DNA from: Ereboglobus sp.
GTDB taxonomy: Bacteria; Verrucomicrobiota; Verrucomicrobiia; Opitutales; Opitutaceae
Assembly (NCBI GenBank): GCA_029974595.1
Contig: JARKRC010000072.1
Coordinates: 30,975 to 94,974 of the forward strand
Direction of reading: 5' to 3'
Length of the DNA stretch: 64,000 nt
The translations under genes and the position numbers were made by a program. Below are positions 18,549-27,891 of the stretch, piece after piece. Below the pieces are notes generated by a model. The model did no database searches, was not told the DNA's origin, and saw only the letters and a list, made by a program, of their open reading frames with translations. Position 1 is the first letter of the stretch. Each line of letters starts with the position of its first letter.

Positions 18549-19859
18549 ATGAACTCCAAGCTCTGCATCATCGCCTTCGCCCTCGCCCTTGTCGTTTCCG
18601 GCGGCTCCGCTTCCGCCGCACCCGCGCCCGTCGTCTGGGAAAATCCGCTCCAGGACAAAATCTTCCTCCTGCTATCGCTCCTCGAACGCGATCCCGCGAT
18701 CGAAAAAGCCCTCGCGTCCGATCCCGCGCTCGCCGAAATCACCCGCGCCAAGTCCGCGCTCCTTCTCCCGCCCGCAGTGGCGCCCGTGGACAACGCGGCC
18801 AAGCTTTCGCGCGAGGAAAGAAAAAAGGCAGCCGACGCGGCGGAAAAAGCCGCGATGGACGCAAACCTCAACGCCCTGCTCTGGACCGACGCCGAAATCA
18901 AAACCATCGGCGACACCCTGCGCGCGCTCCACGACACCACGCCAGCCCTCGCCTCCGCCGTCCGCGAAAAACTCCGCCTCACCGGTCTCTTCGCAGTCCA
19001 CGACAAACTCTCCGGCCCCGACCTCCTCGCCCTTGCGTGGAGCGATGCCGCCCGCAATGCCAACCACGTCATAAAAACCTACGGCCTCGGCCAGCGCCCG
19101 TATTACCACAAGATCGACGCGCTCGCCTACAGCCCGGACGACCCCTACCACACGCTGAACAACTTCGACCTCCTCTCCATCGTCCAGGACGACCCGTCCG
19201 CAAAAAGACTGTTTTTCCAACCCTCGCTGCGCCTCGCGACCCTGCTCCTGCAATCGCACATGCGCGATTACGCCGCCCATTTCGAGCCGCTGCACGAAGG
19301 TGAAAACGCCGCCGCCTTCCGCCGCGCCGCCACGCTCGACTGGAACGCGTGGCCCCGCTCCGCCATCCTCGTGCTCGGACACGGTCCGCAAATCGACGGC
19401 GTGCCTTTCAGCCCGTCAACCCGCGCGCAGCTCCACACCGTCGCACGCCGTTTCCACGCCGGCTCCGCGCCGTTTCTCATTCTCTCCGGCGGACGCGTCT
19501 GGCCCGCCGGCACGCTTTACTACGAGGGGCTTGAAATGAAGCGCGTCCTGATGGGCGAGCACGGCATCCCGGAAAACGCCATCATCATCGATCCGCACGC
19601 GCGCCACACCACGACCAATTTCCGCAACGCCGGCCGCCTGCTCCACGCCTTCGGCGCCCCGGAGGGAAAACCCGTGACCGTGCTCTCCACCCCGAGACAC
19701 ATGGTCTATGTGAAATCGGAACGCTTTGCCCGCGCCTGCCAGAGGGAGTGCGGTTTCGTTCCCTTCAAAATAATCTCTTCCTCCGGCCCGCTCGAACTCG
19801 AATGCGTCATCCCGCTCGCGCTCTGCCGCCAGTCCGGCATCGACCCGCTCGACCCGTGA
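18549..19859 (+). CDS. Exported DUF218 (YdcF/SanA-like) domain protein
   Basis: About 436 residues. From the ATG at 18549 there is a clean signal peptide (hydrophobic stretch ending GGSASAAP). An in-frame ATG at 18519 overlaps the MFS stop (ATGA) and adds ten residues, so either could be used. The N-terminal ~240 residues are helical and unassigned. Residues ~265-430 show the DUF218 pattern: SAILVLGHGPQIDG, FLILSGGRVWP, and a conserved stretch RHTTTNFRNA. DUF218 proteins in E. coli (SanA, ElyC) affect the cell envelope; their biochemistry is unclear. Its place inside a sugar-use run suggests an accessory envelope role, but no substrate is implied. Confidence 0.8.
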   Translation: MNSKLCIIAFALALVVSGGSASAAPAPVVWENPLQDKIFLLLSLLERDPAIEKALASDPALAEITRAKSALLLPPAVAPVDNAAKLSREERKKAADAAEKAAMDANLNALLWTDAEIKTIGDTLRALHDTTPALASAVREKLRLTGLFAVHDKLSGPDLLALAWSDAARNANHVIKTYGLGQRPYYHKIDALAYSPDDPYHTLNNFDLLSIVQDDPSAKRLFFQPSLRLATLLLQSHMRDYAAHFEPLHEGENAAAFRRAATLDWNAWPRSAILVLGHGPQIDGVPFSPSTRAQLHTVARRFHAGSAPFLILSGGRVWPAGTLYYEGLEMKRVLMGEHGIPENAIIIDPHARHTTTNFRNAGRLLHAFGAPEGKPVTVLSTPRHMVYVKSERFARACQRECGFVPFKIISSSGPLELECVIPLALCRQSGIDPLDP

Positions 19860-19900
19860 GGCAAAGTCCCCATTTCCAGTTCCGCGCCTTTTTTCAAAAA

Positions 19901-21439
19901 ATGAAAACCCTAACCAAAACAAAGCTCGCCGTCACGCTGGCCCTCCTCGGCGCGGCGCTTTCGTGTCCCGCCTTCGCCGCGCCCAAGGAACCGCCCGCGA
20001 CGCTGAAACCCGTCGGGAAAATCATCGCGCGCCCCTCATCCGAGGGCGTCAGTCCGCGCCTCGGCATCGGCTTTGAAAAACTCGACCGCAATGTTTTCGA
20101 TCCCGAAAAAGCCTATGACAAAGTCGGCGCGCTCGGCGTCAAATGGGTGCGCATCCAATCCGGCTGGCAGCGCACGGAAAAAGTCCGCGGCCAATACGAT
20201 TTCGCGTGGCTCGACGCCATCGTGGACAATCTCATCAAGCGCGGCATGACCCCGTGGCTCAACCTCTGCTACGGCAACGAACTTTACAGTCCCGAGGCCA
20301 AAAAATACTACGGCGCCGTCGGTGTTCCGCCCATCAAGACGGAGGAAGAGCGCCGTGCGTGGGCCGCGTATGTCACCGCCACGGTGCGGCATTTCAAGGG
20401 CCGCATCCCGCTCTACGAAATCTGGAACGAGCCCACCGCGGCCAACTGCTGGAAACACGGCGTCAATCCGACCGAATACGGAGAGTTTGTCATCGCCACC
20501 TCCAAGGCCATCCGCGCCGCCGACCCCGCGGCGCAAGTCGCCGGCGGCGTCACGTCCGGCGCGCTCGCGCACATCCCCTTCATGGCCGCCGCCCTCGAAA
20601 CCGGCATGGCCGCCCACCTCGACATATTCACGTATCACTATTACGCGCTCACGGAGCTCGGCTACGCGCACCGTTACGAGGCGATGAAGGCGCTCGTGCG
20701 CTCCTACAATCCCGGCATCAGGATCGTGCAGGGCGAATCCGGCACGCAATCGCGCCCCGACGGCCGCGGCGCGCTGCGTTTCCGCGCCTGGACTCCGCAG
20801 AACCAGGCCAAGCTGCTCCTCCGGCACCTCGTCGCCGATCTTTCGTTCGACGTCGAGTTCGCCTCTTATTTTTCCACGGTTGACATGATCGAAGCGCTCG
20901 ACGGCAAGGTCGGCGAAAAAGCCTCGTATCTCGACTACGGCTATTTCGGCGTCCTCGGCGCGGACTTCGACGCCGACGGCCGCTCTACGGGCGAATACAC
21001 GCCCAAGCCCGCCTACTACGCGCTGCAAAACCTCTGCGCCGCCTTCGCATCCGACGTCACCACGGGCGTCCTCCCGCTGCAAATCATCCCCGGCGAAAGC
21101 GCCTACGGCATGGAAGCCGGGTTTGCCGATTCCCCGTTGCAAACCCTCGGCTTGAAAAAGGCAAACGGCGCGCGGGGTTTTCTTTACTGGAACGCCACCG
21201 ATCTGCTGACGACGAGTTTCGAGAGCACAACCACGATGATATTCGCCAAGCTCCCGCAGCCCGTGCGACTGGTCGATCTGATGACCGGCGACGTTTACGA
21301 AATTCCGGGCAAAATGCTGGTCAAATCGAAGTTCAAAAACAGCGACGGCTGGACGCTCAACAACATCCCGGTGAAAGATTATCCCCTGCTTTTGACCTTC
21401 GGCGATTTCATCCCCTTCGAGCCGCGCAAGGCCCAATAA
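19901..21439 (+). CDS. Clan GH-A glycoside hydrolase, GH39-like, secreted
   Basis: A 512-residue exported enzyme with a signal peptide (cleavage near SCPAFAAP). The TIM barrel shows acid/base Glu177 in YEIWNEPT and a probable nucleophile Glu279 in IVQGESGT. Spacing and the VGALGVKWVRIQSGW start are typical of GH39 and nearby GH-A families (beta-xylosidase, alpha-L-iduronidase, galactosidase types). A C-terminal beta-domain follows from about residue 400. The start at 19901 follows the genome's habit of beginning just before the signal-peptide Lys residues. It is the last carbohydrate gene of the run; scpA begins 35 bp later. Confidence 0.85.
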   Translation: MKTLTKTKLAVTLALLGAALSCPAFAAPKEPPATLKPVGKIIARPSSEGVSPRLGIGFEKLDRNVFDPEKAYDKVGALGVKWVRIQSGWQRTEKVRGQYDFAWLDAIVDNLIKRGMTPWLNLCYGNELYSPEAKKYYGAVGVPPIKTEEERRAWAAYVTATVRHFKGRIPLYEIWNEPTAANCWKHGVNPTEYGEFVIATSKAIRAADPAAQVAGGVTSGALAHIPFMAAALETGMAAHLDIFTYHYYALTELGYAHRYEAMKALVRSYNPGIRIVQGESGTQSRPDGRGALRFRAWTPQNQAKLLLRHLVADLSFDVEFASYFSTVDMIEALDGKVGEKASYLDYGYFGVLGADFDADGRSTGEYTPKPAYYALQNLCAAFASDVTTGVLPLQIIPGESAYGMEAGFADSPLQTLGLKKANGARGFLYWNATDLLTTSFESTTTMIFAKLPQPVRLVDLMTGDVYEIPGKMLVKSKFKNSDGWTLNNIPVKDYPLLLTFGDFIPFEPRKAQ

Positions 21440-21474
21440 AAACACCCGGCCCGACCGCGCCTCCATTTTTCCAC

Positions 21475-22308
21475 TTGCCCGATTCGTCGCGCGGCCAAGC
21501 ATTTGCGCCCGTGCTTCCAGAAACCGACTATCGCATAAAGCTCCCGGCCTTCGAGGGCCCGCTCGATCTCCTCCTTTTCCTCATCCGGAAAAACGAGATC
21601 GACATCTACGACATCCCCATCGAATCGGTCACGCGTCAGTATATTGCCGTCCTCAAATCCCTCAAAGAACTCGACCTCGAAATCGCGGGCGATTTTTTCG
21701 TCATGGCCGCCACGCTCATGGAGATCAAGAGCCGCATGCTCCTGCCCAAGGGCCAGCACGCCGTCGATCCCAACGCCACCGACGACGACGCCATCGACCC
21801 GCGCTACGAACTCGTCCACCAGCTCCTCCAATATAAAAAGTTCAAGGAAGCCGCGCAGGAACTCCAAAACCTCGCCACGTTCAACCACGACAAGCTCCCC
21901 CGCCTCGTCCAATCCGACGCCCCCTCGGAAAACGAACGCCCCCTCAAGAACGTCGATCGCATCGAACTCTGGAACGCCTTCAACATCATCCTGCGCCGCC
22001 TCGCCGAAAAACTCGTCGTCGGCGAAATCAAGGACGAGCAAGTCACCGTCGCCGACCAGATGGAACACATCCTCGAACGCATCAAGACCGCAAAATCCTT
22101 CATCTTCTCAAGCCTCTTCCCCGGCAAAACCACGCTCCGCACCCTCGTCGCCACTTTCATCGCCGTCCTCGAACTCACCCGCCTGCGCAAACTCCGCATC
22201 CAGCAGGACGAGGCCTACGCCGACATCCTCTGCACCGCCGTCGAGGACGAGCCCGAAAATCCGCCCGCCGGGGAGCTTACGTCGGAGTTCGACGCGCCAG
22301 CCGCCTGA
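21475..22308 (+). CDS. scpA: Segregation and condensation protein A
   Basis: A 277-residue kleisin that bridges SMC heads with ScpB in chromosome condensation. The family N-terminus is evident in FEGPLDLLLFLIRKNEIDIYDIPI, written here in parts, followed by MAATLMEIKSRMLLPK. The C-terminal winged-helix region ends with LELTRLRKLRIQQDE. No ATG is available near the start; translation may begin at TTG 21475 or GTG 21511 (12 residues shorter), both non-canonical. It directly follows a glycosidase gene, and a small basic protein gene lies 34 bp downstream. scpB is not visible. Confidence 0.93.
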   Translation: MPDSSRGQAFAPVLPETDYRIKLPAFEGPLDLLLFLIRKNEIDIYDIPIESVTRQYIAVLKSLKELDLEIAGDFFVMAATLMEIKSRMLLPKGQHAVDPNATDDDAIDPRYELVHQLLQYKKFKEAAQELQNLATFNHDKLPRLVQSDAPSENERPLKNVDRIELWNAFNIILRRLAEKLVVGEIKDEQVTVADQMEHILERIKTAKSFIFSSLFPGKTTLRTLVATFIAVLELTRLRKLRIQQDEAYADILCTAVEDEPENPPAGELTSEFDAPAA

Positions 22309-22315
22309 TTCTACC

Positions 22316-22349
22316 TCGACATAAATCGACTTAAGCCGGTTTATGTCGA
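22316..22349 (+). promoter_or_regulatory. Inverted repeat overlapping a start codon
   Basis: Perfect 10-bp arms TCGACATAAA (22316-22325) and TTTATGTCGA (22340-22349) enclose a 14-nt loop. The ATG of the next gene (22343-22345) lies inside the right arm, so in mRNA the hairpin would bury the start codon. It could equally be a protein-binding palindrome. Symmetry is seen directly; function is inferred. Confidence 0.5.
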
Positions 22350-22759
22350 AATTCCGCATTCAACAAAACCTTGCGCCCGCCCGCGCCGCGACCACCCTCT
22401 TCCCCGTGACCCAGCCGTCCTCCAACGACAAATCGCCAAAACGCCGCCCATCCAAGCGCAAACCCGCAAAACCCGTCGCGAAAAAGGACAAGCCCGCCGC
22501 GCCCGCCATCAAAAAATCCGCAAAAAAACCCGCCGGCGCATCCGTGCTCCTTGGTCTTGGACTCGATAACAACGACGGACACAAGCGCATCACCACCAGC
22601 GAGCAATTCGCCATCCTCGGCGGCTCCGAACAAACCCACGCCCGCATGACCGAAACCGTCGTCAAAACCTTCGAGGAACTCAAGAAACGCGGCAAACACC
22701 TCTCCCAAGTCGAACGCGTCGAACTCGCCGAAATCCTCCACAAAGCCACGCCACGTTAA
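22343..22759 (+). CDS. Small basic protein of unknown function downstream of scpA
   Basis: A 138-residue soluble protein. The first ~70 residues are very rich in Lys, Pro and Ala (motifs such as KRRPSKRKPAKP), typical of a disordered nucleic-acid-binding tail. The remaining ~65 residues form a compact, predicted helical domain (GHKRITTSEQFAILGGSEQTH...VERVELAEILHKA). No family is recognised. Placement after scpA hints at a chromosome-associated role, by inference. The start codon lies within a perfect inverted repeat, which could limit translation. Its stop is followed immediately by an AT-rich hairpin element. Confidence 0.7.
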   Translation: MSKFRIQQNLAPARAATTLFPVTQPSSNDKSPKRRPSKRKPAKPVAKKDKPAAPAIKKSAKKPAGASVLLGLGLDNNDGHKRITTSEQFAILGGSEQTHARMTETVVKTFEELKKRGKHLSQVERVELAEILHKATPR

Positions 22760-22760
22760 A

Positions 22761-22888
22761 AAAGTAGAAATTAGGAATTAGAAATTAGAAAGTCCAAGCT
22801 CCCGCCATCCATGCCCTTGACGCATTCCATATTCTCAAGTCATCTCTTATTCCGCACTTCCTAATTTCTAATTCATACTTCCTACTTT
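22761..22888. repeat. AT-rich long inverted repeat filling the spacer before trxA
   Basis: Left arm 22761-22788 and right arm 22861-22888 are 28 nt each and pair with a few mismatches; 14 nt at the loop-proximal end (CTAATTTCTAATTC) pair perfectly. About 72 nt lie between the arms. The element starts right after the preceding stop codon and ends six bases before the trxA ATG. A sister element occupies 56832-56985. Confidence 0.75.
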
Positions 22889-22894
22889 CCCATC

Positions 22895-23215
22895 ATGTCC
22901 GCCAATATCGCCGATCTTACCACCGACACCTTCAAAACCGCCATCGCCTCGGGCACCGTCCTCGTTGACCTCTGGGCTCCCTGGTGCGGCCCTTGCAAAG
23001 CCATGGCTCCCATCCTCGACGAACTCGCCAAGGACCTCGCCGGTAAAATCACCATCGCCAAGCTCAACGTCGACGATCACGGCGCCGTCGCAGCCGAATA
23101 CAATGTTCGCGCCATCCCGACCTTCCTTGTTTTCAAAGACGGCAAACTCGTCGACACCCTCGTCGGCATGCAGTCCAAGGCCGGTTTCACCGCCAAACTC
23201 CAGCCTCATCTCTAA
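22895..23215 (+). CDS. trxA: Thioredoxin
   Basis: A 106-residue cytoplasmic disulfide reductase. The redox motif WCGPC has Cys31 and Cys34; the preceding LVDLWAPW and the later cis-Pro segment AIPTFLVFKDGK are standard. Length equals the family norm. The spacer upstream is entirely an AT-rich hairpin repeat, and a strong intrinsic terminator follows the stop, so it is probably transcribed alone or as the end of a unit. Confidence 0.97.
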   Translation: MSANIADLTTDTFKTAIASGTVLVDLWAPWCGPCKAMAPILDELAKDLAGKITIAKLNVDDHGAVAAEYNVRAIPTFLVFKDGKLVDTLVGMQSKAGFTAKLQPHL

Positions 23216-23249
23216 GCGGCGTCCGCTCTATTTCCGTGACACACACGGC

Positions 23250-23280
23250 GCCGGTCAAAAAGACCGGCATTTTTTATTTT
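23250..23280 (+). terminator. Intrinsic terminator after trxA
   Basis: Stem GCCGGTC / GACCGGC with an AAAAA loop, followed by ATTTTTTATTTTT. Classic rho-independent structure 35 bp after the stop. Confidence 0.9.
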
Positions 23281-23402
23281 TACAACTATTTGGTTTCCAA
23301 TGCCTTTGTCTTTCATTTTCCCCCGCTGTTTTTACAGGCTGAAAAAAACAAAGCCTTGAAATTCACGCGACGCCCCCTTACCCGCTCGCCCCGTAAAACA
23401 TT

Positions 23403-26267
23403 ATGAAGTCACTCATCATCGCCGAAAAGCCCTCCGTCGCAGCCGATCTTGCGCGAGCCCTTGGCAAAGTCCCCAAAAAAGGCGATCACTACGAAAACGA
23501 CCGCTACGTCATCGCATCCGCCATCGGACACCTCGTCGAACTCCTGATGCCCGAAGACATTGACAAAAAGAAATACGGCTTCTGGCGCCTCGAAACCCTC
23601 CCCATCATTCCCAATCAATTCGACCTCAAGCCCATAGGCGACACCAAGGATCGCTTCGGCCAGCTCAAGAAACTCCTCGCGCGCAAAGATATCGACGAAG
23701 TCATCAACGCCTGCGACGCCGGGCGCGAAGGTGAGCTCATCTTCACTTACATATATCAGCTTGCGAAATCCAAGCTCCCCGTCCGCCGCGCCTGGATGCA
23801 AACCATGACCCCTGGAGGCATCCGCGACGCCTTCGAGGAAACGCGCCTCCGCACCTCCGCGCAAATGGCCGGCCTCGCCGACGCCGCCCGCTGCCGCTCC
23901 GAATCCGACTGGCTCATCGGCATCAACGGCACCCGCGCCATCACCAAGCGCATGTTCGGCTCCCGCGCCGGCAACGTCGCCAGCGTCGGCCGCGTGCAAA
24001 CCCCCACCCTCGCCCTCGTCGTCACCCGCGAACTGGAAATACGCAATTTCATCCCCCGCAACTACTGGCGCATCACCGCCACCTTCGCCGTCGCCAACGG
24101 CGCCTACGAAGGCGTCTTCCAACGCCCCAACTTCAAGAAGGCCGAAAACGACGAGCACGACCGCATCGACCGCATTTGGGACAAGGCCGACGCCGACGCC
24201 GTTCTCGCCGGCTGCCAGGGCAACCCGCCCGCCGCCGTCACCGAGGAGAAAAAAGCCGCCACGCAAGTCGCTCCCCGCCTCTACGACCTCACCACCCTCC
24301 AGCGCGAAGCCAACAACCGCCTCGGTCTCTCCGCGCGCCGGACGCTCCAGATCGCGCAGGCGCTCTACGAGAAGCACAAGATGATCACCTACCCCCGCAC
24401 CGACTCGCGCGCGCTTCCCGAGGACTACATCCCCACCTGCAAAGCCACCCTCCAGGCCCTCGAAGGCGACCTGGCCCCTCACGCCCAAAAAGCTCTCTCC
24501 GAAGGTTATGTGCGCCCCAACAAACGCATCTTCAACAACGCGCAAATCTCCGACCACTTCGCCATCATCCCCACCGGCTCCGAATACAAAAACCTCGACG
24601 ACACGGAGGCGAAAGTCTTCGACATGATCGCCCGCCGCTTCGTCGCCGTGTTCTATCCCGCCGCCGAATACGACGTCACCACCCGCATCAGCACCATCGC
24701 GCAAAAGCACCAGTTCAAAACCGAGGGCAAGGTCCTCACCAACGCGGGCTGGCTCGCCGTTTACGGCAAAACCGCCATCGACAACGAAGAAAATCAGGGA
24801 CGCGAAACCCCGCGAAACGGCGAAGCCGCCAAAAAATCCGCCGCCCTTCCCGCCCTCACCCCCTCCGACAACAACCAGGCCAAAACCCTCGACACCAAAC
24901 TCCACGCCGAAACCACCAAGCCGCCCCCTCGCTACACCGAAGCCACGCTTCTCTCCGCGATGGAAGGCGCCGGCAAACTCGTTGACGACGAGGACATGGC
25001 CGACGCCATGAAAGAACGCGGCCTCGGCACTCCCGCCACCCGCGCCGAAACCATCGACGGCCTCATTTACCAGAAATACATGGAACGCGGCGGCGAGCGT
25101 CAGCGCGAACTCATCCCCACGCCCAAGGCCGAGGGCCTTCTCGAATTCCTCTCCGCCGTCGGCGCCGAAGCCCTCACCAAGCCCGACATGACCGGCGAGT
25201 GGGAATACAAGCTCCGCCTCATGGAGCACAACAACTTCACCCGCGAAAAATTCATGCAGGAAATCGTCGATGTCACCAAAGGCATCGTCGATCGCACGAA
25301 AAACTTCGAGGAGGACGAATCCACCGCGCGCATCACCGACATCATTTCCCCGACCGACAACCAGCCGATGAAGGAAACCCTGCGCGCCTACAAATCGCAG
25401 GACGGTGCCCTTGTCATCTACAAGGTCATTACTGGCCGCAAGATCGAGAAAGACGAGGTCCGCCGGCTCGTCGCCAACGGCGAAATCGGCCCGCTCGACG
25501 GCTTCGTTTCCCCGCGCACCGGCAACCGCTTCCCCTCCAAGCTCCGCATCATCGACGACCCGAAAATCGACGGCCAGAAAAAGGTCGATCTCGATTTCGG
25601 CAACAAAATCGATCTCACCGCCCTCACGCCCGTCTGGACCGATCCAAAAACCGGCGAGGAACTCTGCGAAGCGCCGACAAACTACATCCTCCGCAAACGA
25701 AACGAAAAAGTCGCGGGCGGTTACGAGCAGACCTTCAGCGTCGGACGCCTCATGTGCCAGAAGCCCATTGAGCCCGCGCAAGCCATAAAACTCGTCACCG
25801 AAGGCAAAACCGACCTCATCCGCGGATTCACCTCGAAAAAAGGCCGCCCCTTCGACGCCTTCCTCCTGCGCAAAGGCGCGAAAATCGCATGGGAATTCCC
25901 GCCCCGCGCCCCGAAAGTCGGCAAGGACGGCAAACCCGTCGAACGCAAGGCCAAGGCCGCGCCCGACCTCGCCAAGGCGAAAAAAATCTCCGACAGCAAG
26001 GCCCACGAAAACGGCACGCTCTACGAAACCGCCGGCAGCTACCTCGTCGCCAAGCCCGGCGCGAACGACGAGCCGCGCGTGGTCTTCGAGTGCAAAAAGA
26101 AAATCTGCGAAAAGGAAATTCCCCTCGCCGAAATCCAGCAGCTCCTCGCCGACGGCAAAAGCAACCTCATCGAAGGTTTCGTCTCCAAGCGCGGCAGCCG
26201 TTTCAACGCCTACCTCGTCCTCTCCAAGGACAGGAAAAAAGCCGATTTCGAATTCCCGCCGCGCTAA
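23403..26267 (+). CDS. topB: DNA topoisomerase III with C-terminal Toprim_Crpt-like repeats
   Basis: A 954-residue type IA topoisomerase. The Toprim domain opens with SLIIAEKPSVA and has the metal-binding DAGREGE. The active-site Tyr330 lies in MITYPRTDSR. Residues ~1-620 match TopB. The remaining ~300 residues hold three or more copies of a module of about 80 residues with the pattern C/G-x-x-I...G-x-GxxSKRG/xxFxAxL, e.g. LIRGFTSKKGRPFDAFL and LIEGFVSKRGSRFNAYL. These correspond to the C-terminal repeat found on some topoisomerases in place of zinc fingers. E. coli TopB is 653 residues, so this is a long form. The enzyme decatenates DNA and resolves recombination intermediates. The long open frame on the opposite strand is a codon-bias shadow. 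Confidence 0.95.
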   Translation: MKSLIIAEKPSVAADLARALGKVPKKGDHYENDRYVIASAIGHLVELLMPEDIDKKKYGFWRLETLPIIPNQFDLKPIGDTKDRFGQLKKLLARKDIDEVINACDAGREGELIFTYIYQLAKSKLPVRRAWMQTMTPGGIRDAFEETRLRTSAQMAGLADAARCRSESDWLIGINGTRAITKRMFGSRAGNVASVGRVQTPTLALVVTRELEIRNFIPRNYWRITATFAVANGAYEGVFQRPNFKKAENDEHDRIDRIWDKADADAVLAGCQGNPPAAVTEEKKAATQVAPRLYDLTTLQREANNRLGLSARRTLQIAQALYEKHKMITYPRTDSRALPEDYIPTCKATLQALEGDLAPHAQKALSEGYVRPNKRIFNNAQISDHFAIIPTGSEYKNLDDTEAKVFDMIARRFVAVFYPAAEYDVTTRISTIAQKHQFKTEGKVLTNAGWLAVYGKTAIDNEENQGRETPRNGEAAKKSAALPALTPSDNNQAKTLDTKLHAETTKPPPRYTEATLLSAMEGAGKLVDDEDMADAMKERGLGTPATRAETIDGLIYQKYMERGGERQRELIPTPKAEGLLEFLSAVGAEALTKPDMTGEWEYKLRLMEHNNFTREKFMQEIVDVTKGIVDRTKNFEEDESTARITDIISPTDNQPMKETLRAYKSQDGALVIYKVITGRKIEKDEVRRLVANGEIGPLDGFVSPRTGNRFPSKLRIIDDPKIDGQKKVDLDFGNKIDLTALTPVWTDPKTGEELCEAPTNYILRKRNEKVAGGYEQTFSVGRLMCQKPIEPAQAIKLVTEGKTDLIRGFTSKKGRPFDAFLLRKGAKIAWEFPPRAPKVGKDGKPVERKAKAAPDLAKAKKISDSKAHENGTLYETAGSYLVAKPGANDEPRVVFECKKKICEKEIPLAEIQQLLADGKSNLIEGFVSKRGSRFNAYLVLSKDRKKADFEFPPR

Positions 26268-26349
26268 ATGCGCATCGGAAAGGGCCAAGGAAGCCGTCGC
26301 CGCGTGCCCGTGCCTGGCGCCGGCAATGCAACAGGATTCCCGTTGTGTT

Positions 26350-27891
26350 TCAGACTTTGCCCCGTCGTGCTTCGAGCCGGGTGCGGATTTCCATTGCCTT
26401 CGCTTGCGTCAGCGGAAACTTCGCAAGGGCGAACAATCCGACAAGCAGGCCCGTGATTGGCACGGCGGCCAGCAGGATGCGTATCAAGAGCATCGTGCCG
26501 GGGGTTTGGTTGCCGCCCAGATTCTTGTCGAATCCGACCCAGTCCAAAACCGATGTCGAGACGAGCGCGCCGAGCGCCATGCCGACTTTCATCACCCACG
26601 AGCCGCATGATGCAAACGCGCCCTCGCGCCGTTTTCCCGTTTGCAACTCGTCGTAGTCAATCACATCCGCGCCGATGGACGCTATCATCATCCAGAAACC
26701 CGCGCTGCAAAACGAGATGAGCCCCGATGCGAGGATTTGCAGCCATTTCACGTGCGGCGTGTAGAGCCACCACGTCGAGACAAACACCGCGATTCCCATC
26801 ACGAACACGCACACCATGCTGTGGCGTTTGCCGAGCCGGCGCGAAATGGCCGCGAACACGGGAACGCCGAGCAGCCCCACGAACATGTAGGCGAGGCCCA
26901 TCTTGAAATTGTAGGTGTTGCCTTCGGACTGGTTGCCCGCGCTCACGTAAAATACGGTCAGCGTCACGCCCAGCGCGTTGACCACGCTCAGGCCCATTTG
27001 ATACGCCACTTGAATCACCAGCTGGATGCGAAACGGACGGCACGCGAAGGTCTTTCGGATCGTTTCAAAAAACGGGATCTTCTCCGTGTTCGTCGCTATC
27101 AGTTTGTTGTAGTAGCGTTCGCGGACCAGCGCGGCGCACGAGAGGCCCATCACCACGACGATCGCACCGCAGATGATCAGAAACATTTGCGAGCCGAGCA
27201 GGATGTTCGGTTGCACGCCGCCGGGCGCGTCTTTCCACGCATCGAAGGAAGTGAAGAGCGATTTCAAGCGTGAAAGCGCGTTTTCGGGCGTCGCGCCAAT
27301 CCACGCGCTCCGGGTGAAAAACAGGCCCGCGAAAAACAAGCCCGCCTCGGGCAGTTTCTGGATGATGTTTTTATAGGAAAAAAGCGACGTGCGCTCATGG
27401 TAGTCGGGCGTCATTTCATTGCCCAGGCTTTGGTAGGGCATGTTGAAACAACTCACCATCGGCAGATAAATCGCCGACGAGAGCAGCATGAACCAGAAAT
27501 AATTCGAAACGCCAAACGTGTCCCCCCAGCCCATCGTGACCGCGAGCAGAAAGGGCAGTCCGATGCCTGCGAGCACCGCGCCCGCATACATGAAGGGGCG
27601 GCGGCGTCCGATGCGCGTGCGCGTGTTGTCCGAGAGCCAGCCGAAGAACGGATCGGAAAACGCATCGATCGCGCGGTTCAGGAAGAGCGCGATGCCCACG
27701 AGCGTCGGCGCCACGCCCATGTGGAACACAAACACTTGGAGCGCGATGTTCGGGTAAAGCCAGTGGCCCCACATGTCGATGAACGTGCCGAGTCCGTAGC
27801 CGATTTTCTGGCGCGCGGGCACGCGATCGGCGGCGGCGATGACGTAGTCTTTGTTTATATTCCGGGCTGATGAGCCGAAGAGTGAAGGCAT
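26350..27891 (-). CDS. GPH-family (glycoside-pentoside-hexuronide) sugar transporter
   Basis: A 513-residue inner-membrane symporter of the MelB-like GPH group. The N-terminal KIGYGLGTFIDMWGHWLYP, the RAIDAFSDPFFGWLSDNTRTRIGRRRPFM loop between TM2 and TM3 (given in parts) and the C-terminal YDELQTGKRREGAF segment are typical. About 12 hydrophobic segments are visible. It is divergent from the XylR-type regulator at 28121, with a 229-bp gap, and so is likely controlled by it. The substrate is probably an oligosaccharide or pentoside/hexuronide released by the enzymes encoded downstream of that regulator. Confidence 0.9.
   Translation of the reverse strand: MPSLFGSSARNINKDYVIAAADRVPARQKIGYGLGTFIDMWGHWLYPNIALQVFVFHMGVAPTLVGIALFLNRAIDAFSDPFFGWLSDNTRTRIGRRRPFMYAGAVLAGIGLPFLLAVTMGWGDTFGVSNYFWFMLLSSAIYLPMVSCFNMPYQSLGNEMTPDYHERTSLFSYKNIIQKLPEAGLFFAGLFFTRSAWIGATPENALSRLKSLFTSFDAWKDAPGGVQPNILLGSQMFLIICGAIVVVMGLSCAALVRERYYNKLIATNTEKIPFFETIRKTFACRPFRIQLVIQVAYQMGLSVVNALGVTLTVFYVSAGNQSEGNTYNFKMGLAYMFVGLLGVPVFAAISRRLGKRHSMVCVFVMGIAVFVSTWWLYTPHVKWLQILASGLISFCSAGFWMMIASIGADVIDYDELQTGKRREGAFASCGSWVMKVGMALGALVSTSVLDWVGFDKNLGGNQTPGTMLLIRILLAAVPITGLLVGLFALAKFPLTQAKAMEIRTRLEARRGKV

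Noticed and set aside
23409..26288. A 959-codon open frame antisense to topB
   Set aside because: The protein is Gly/Val/Phe/Asp-biased with no domain, and it mirrors the codon bias of the clear topoisomerase gene.
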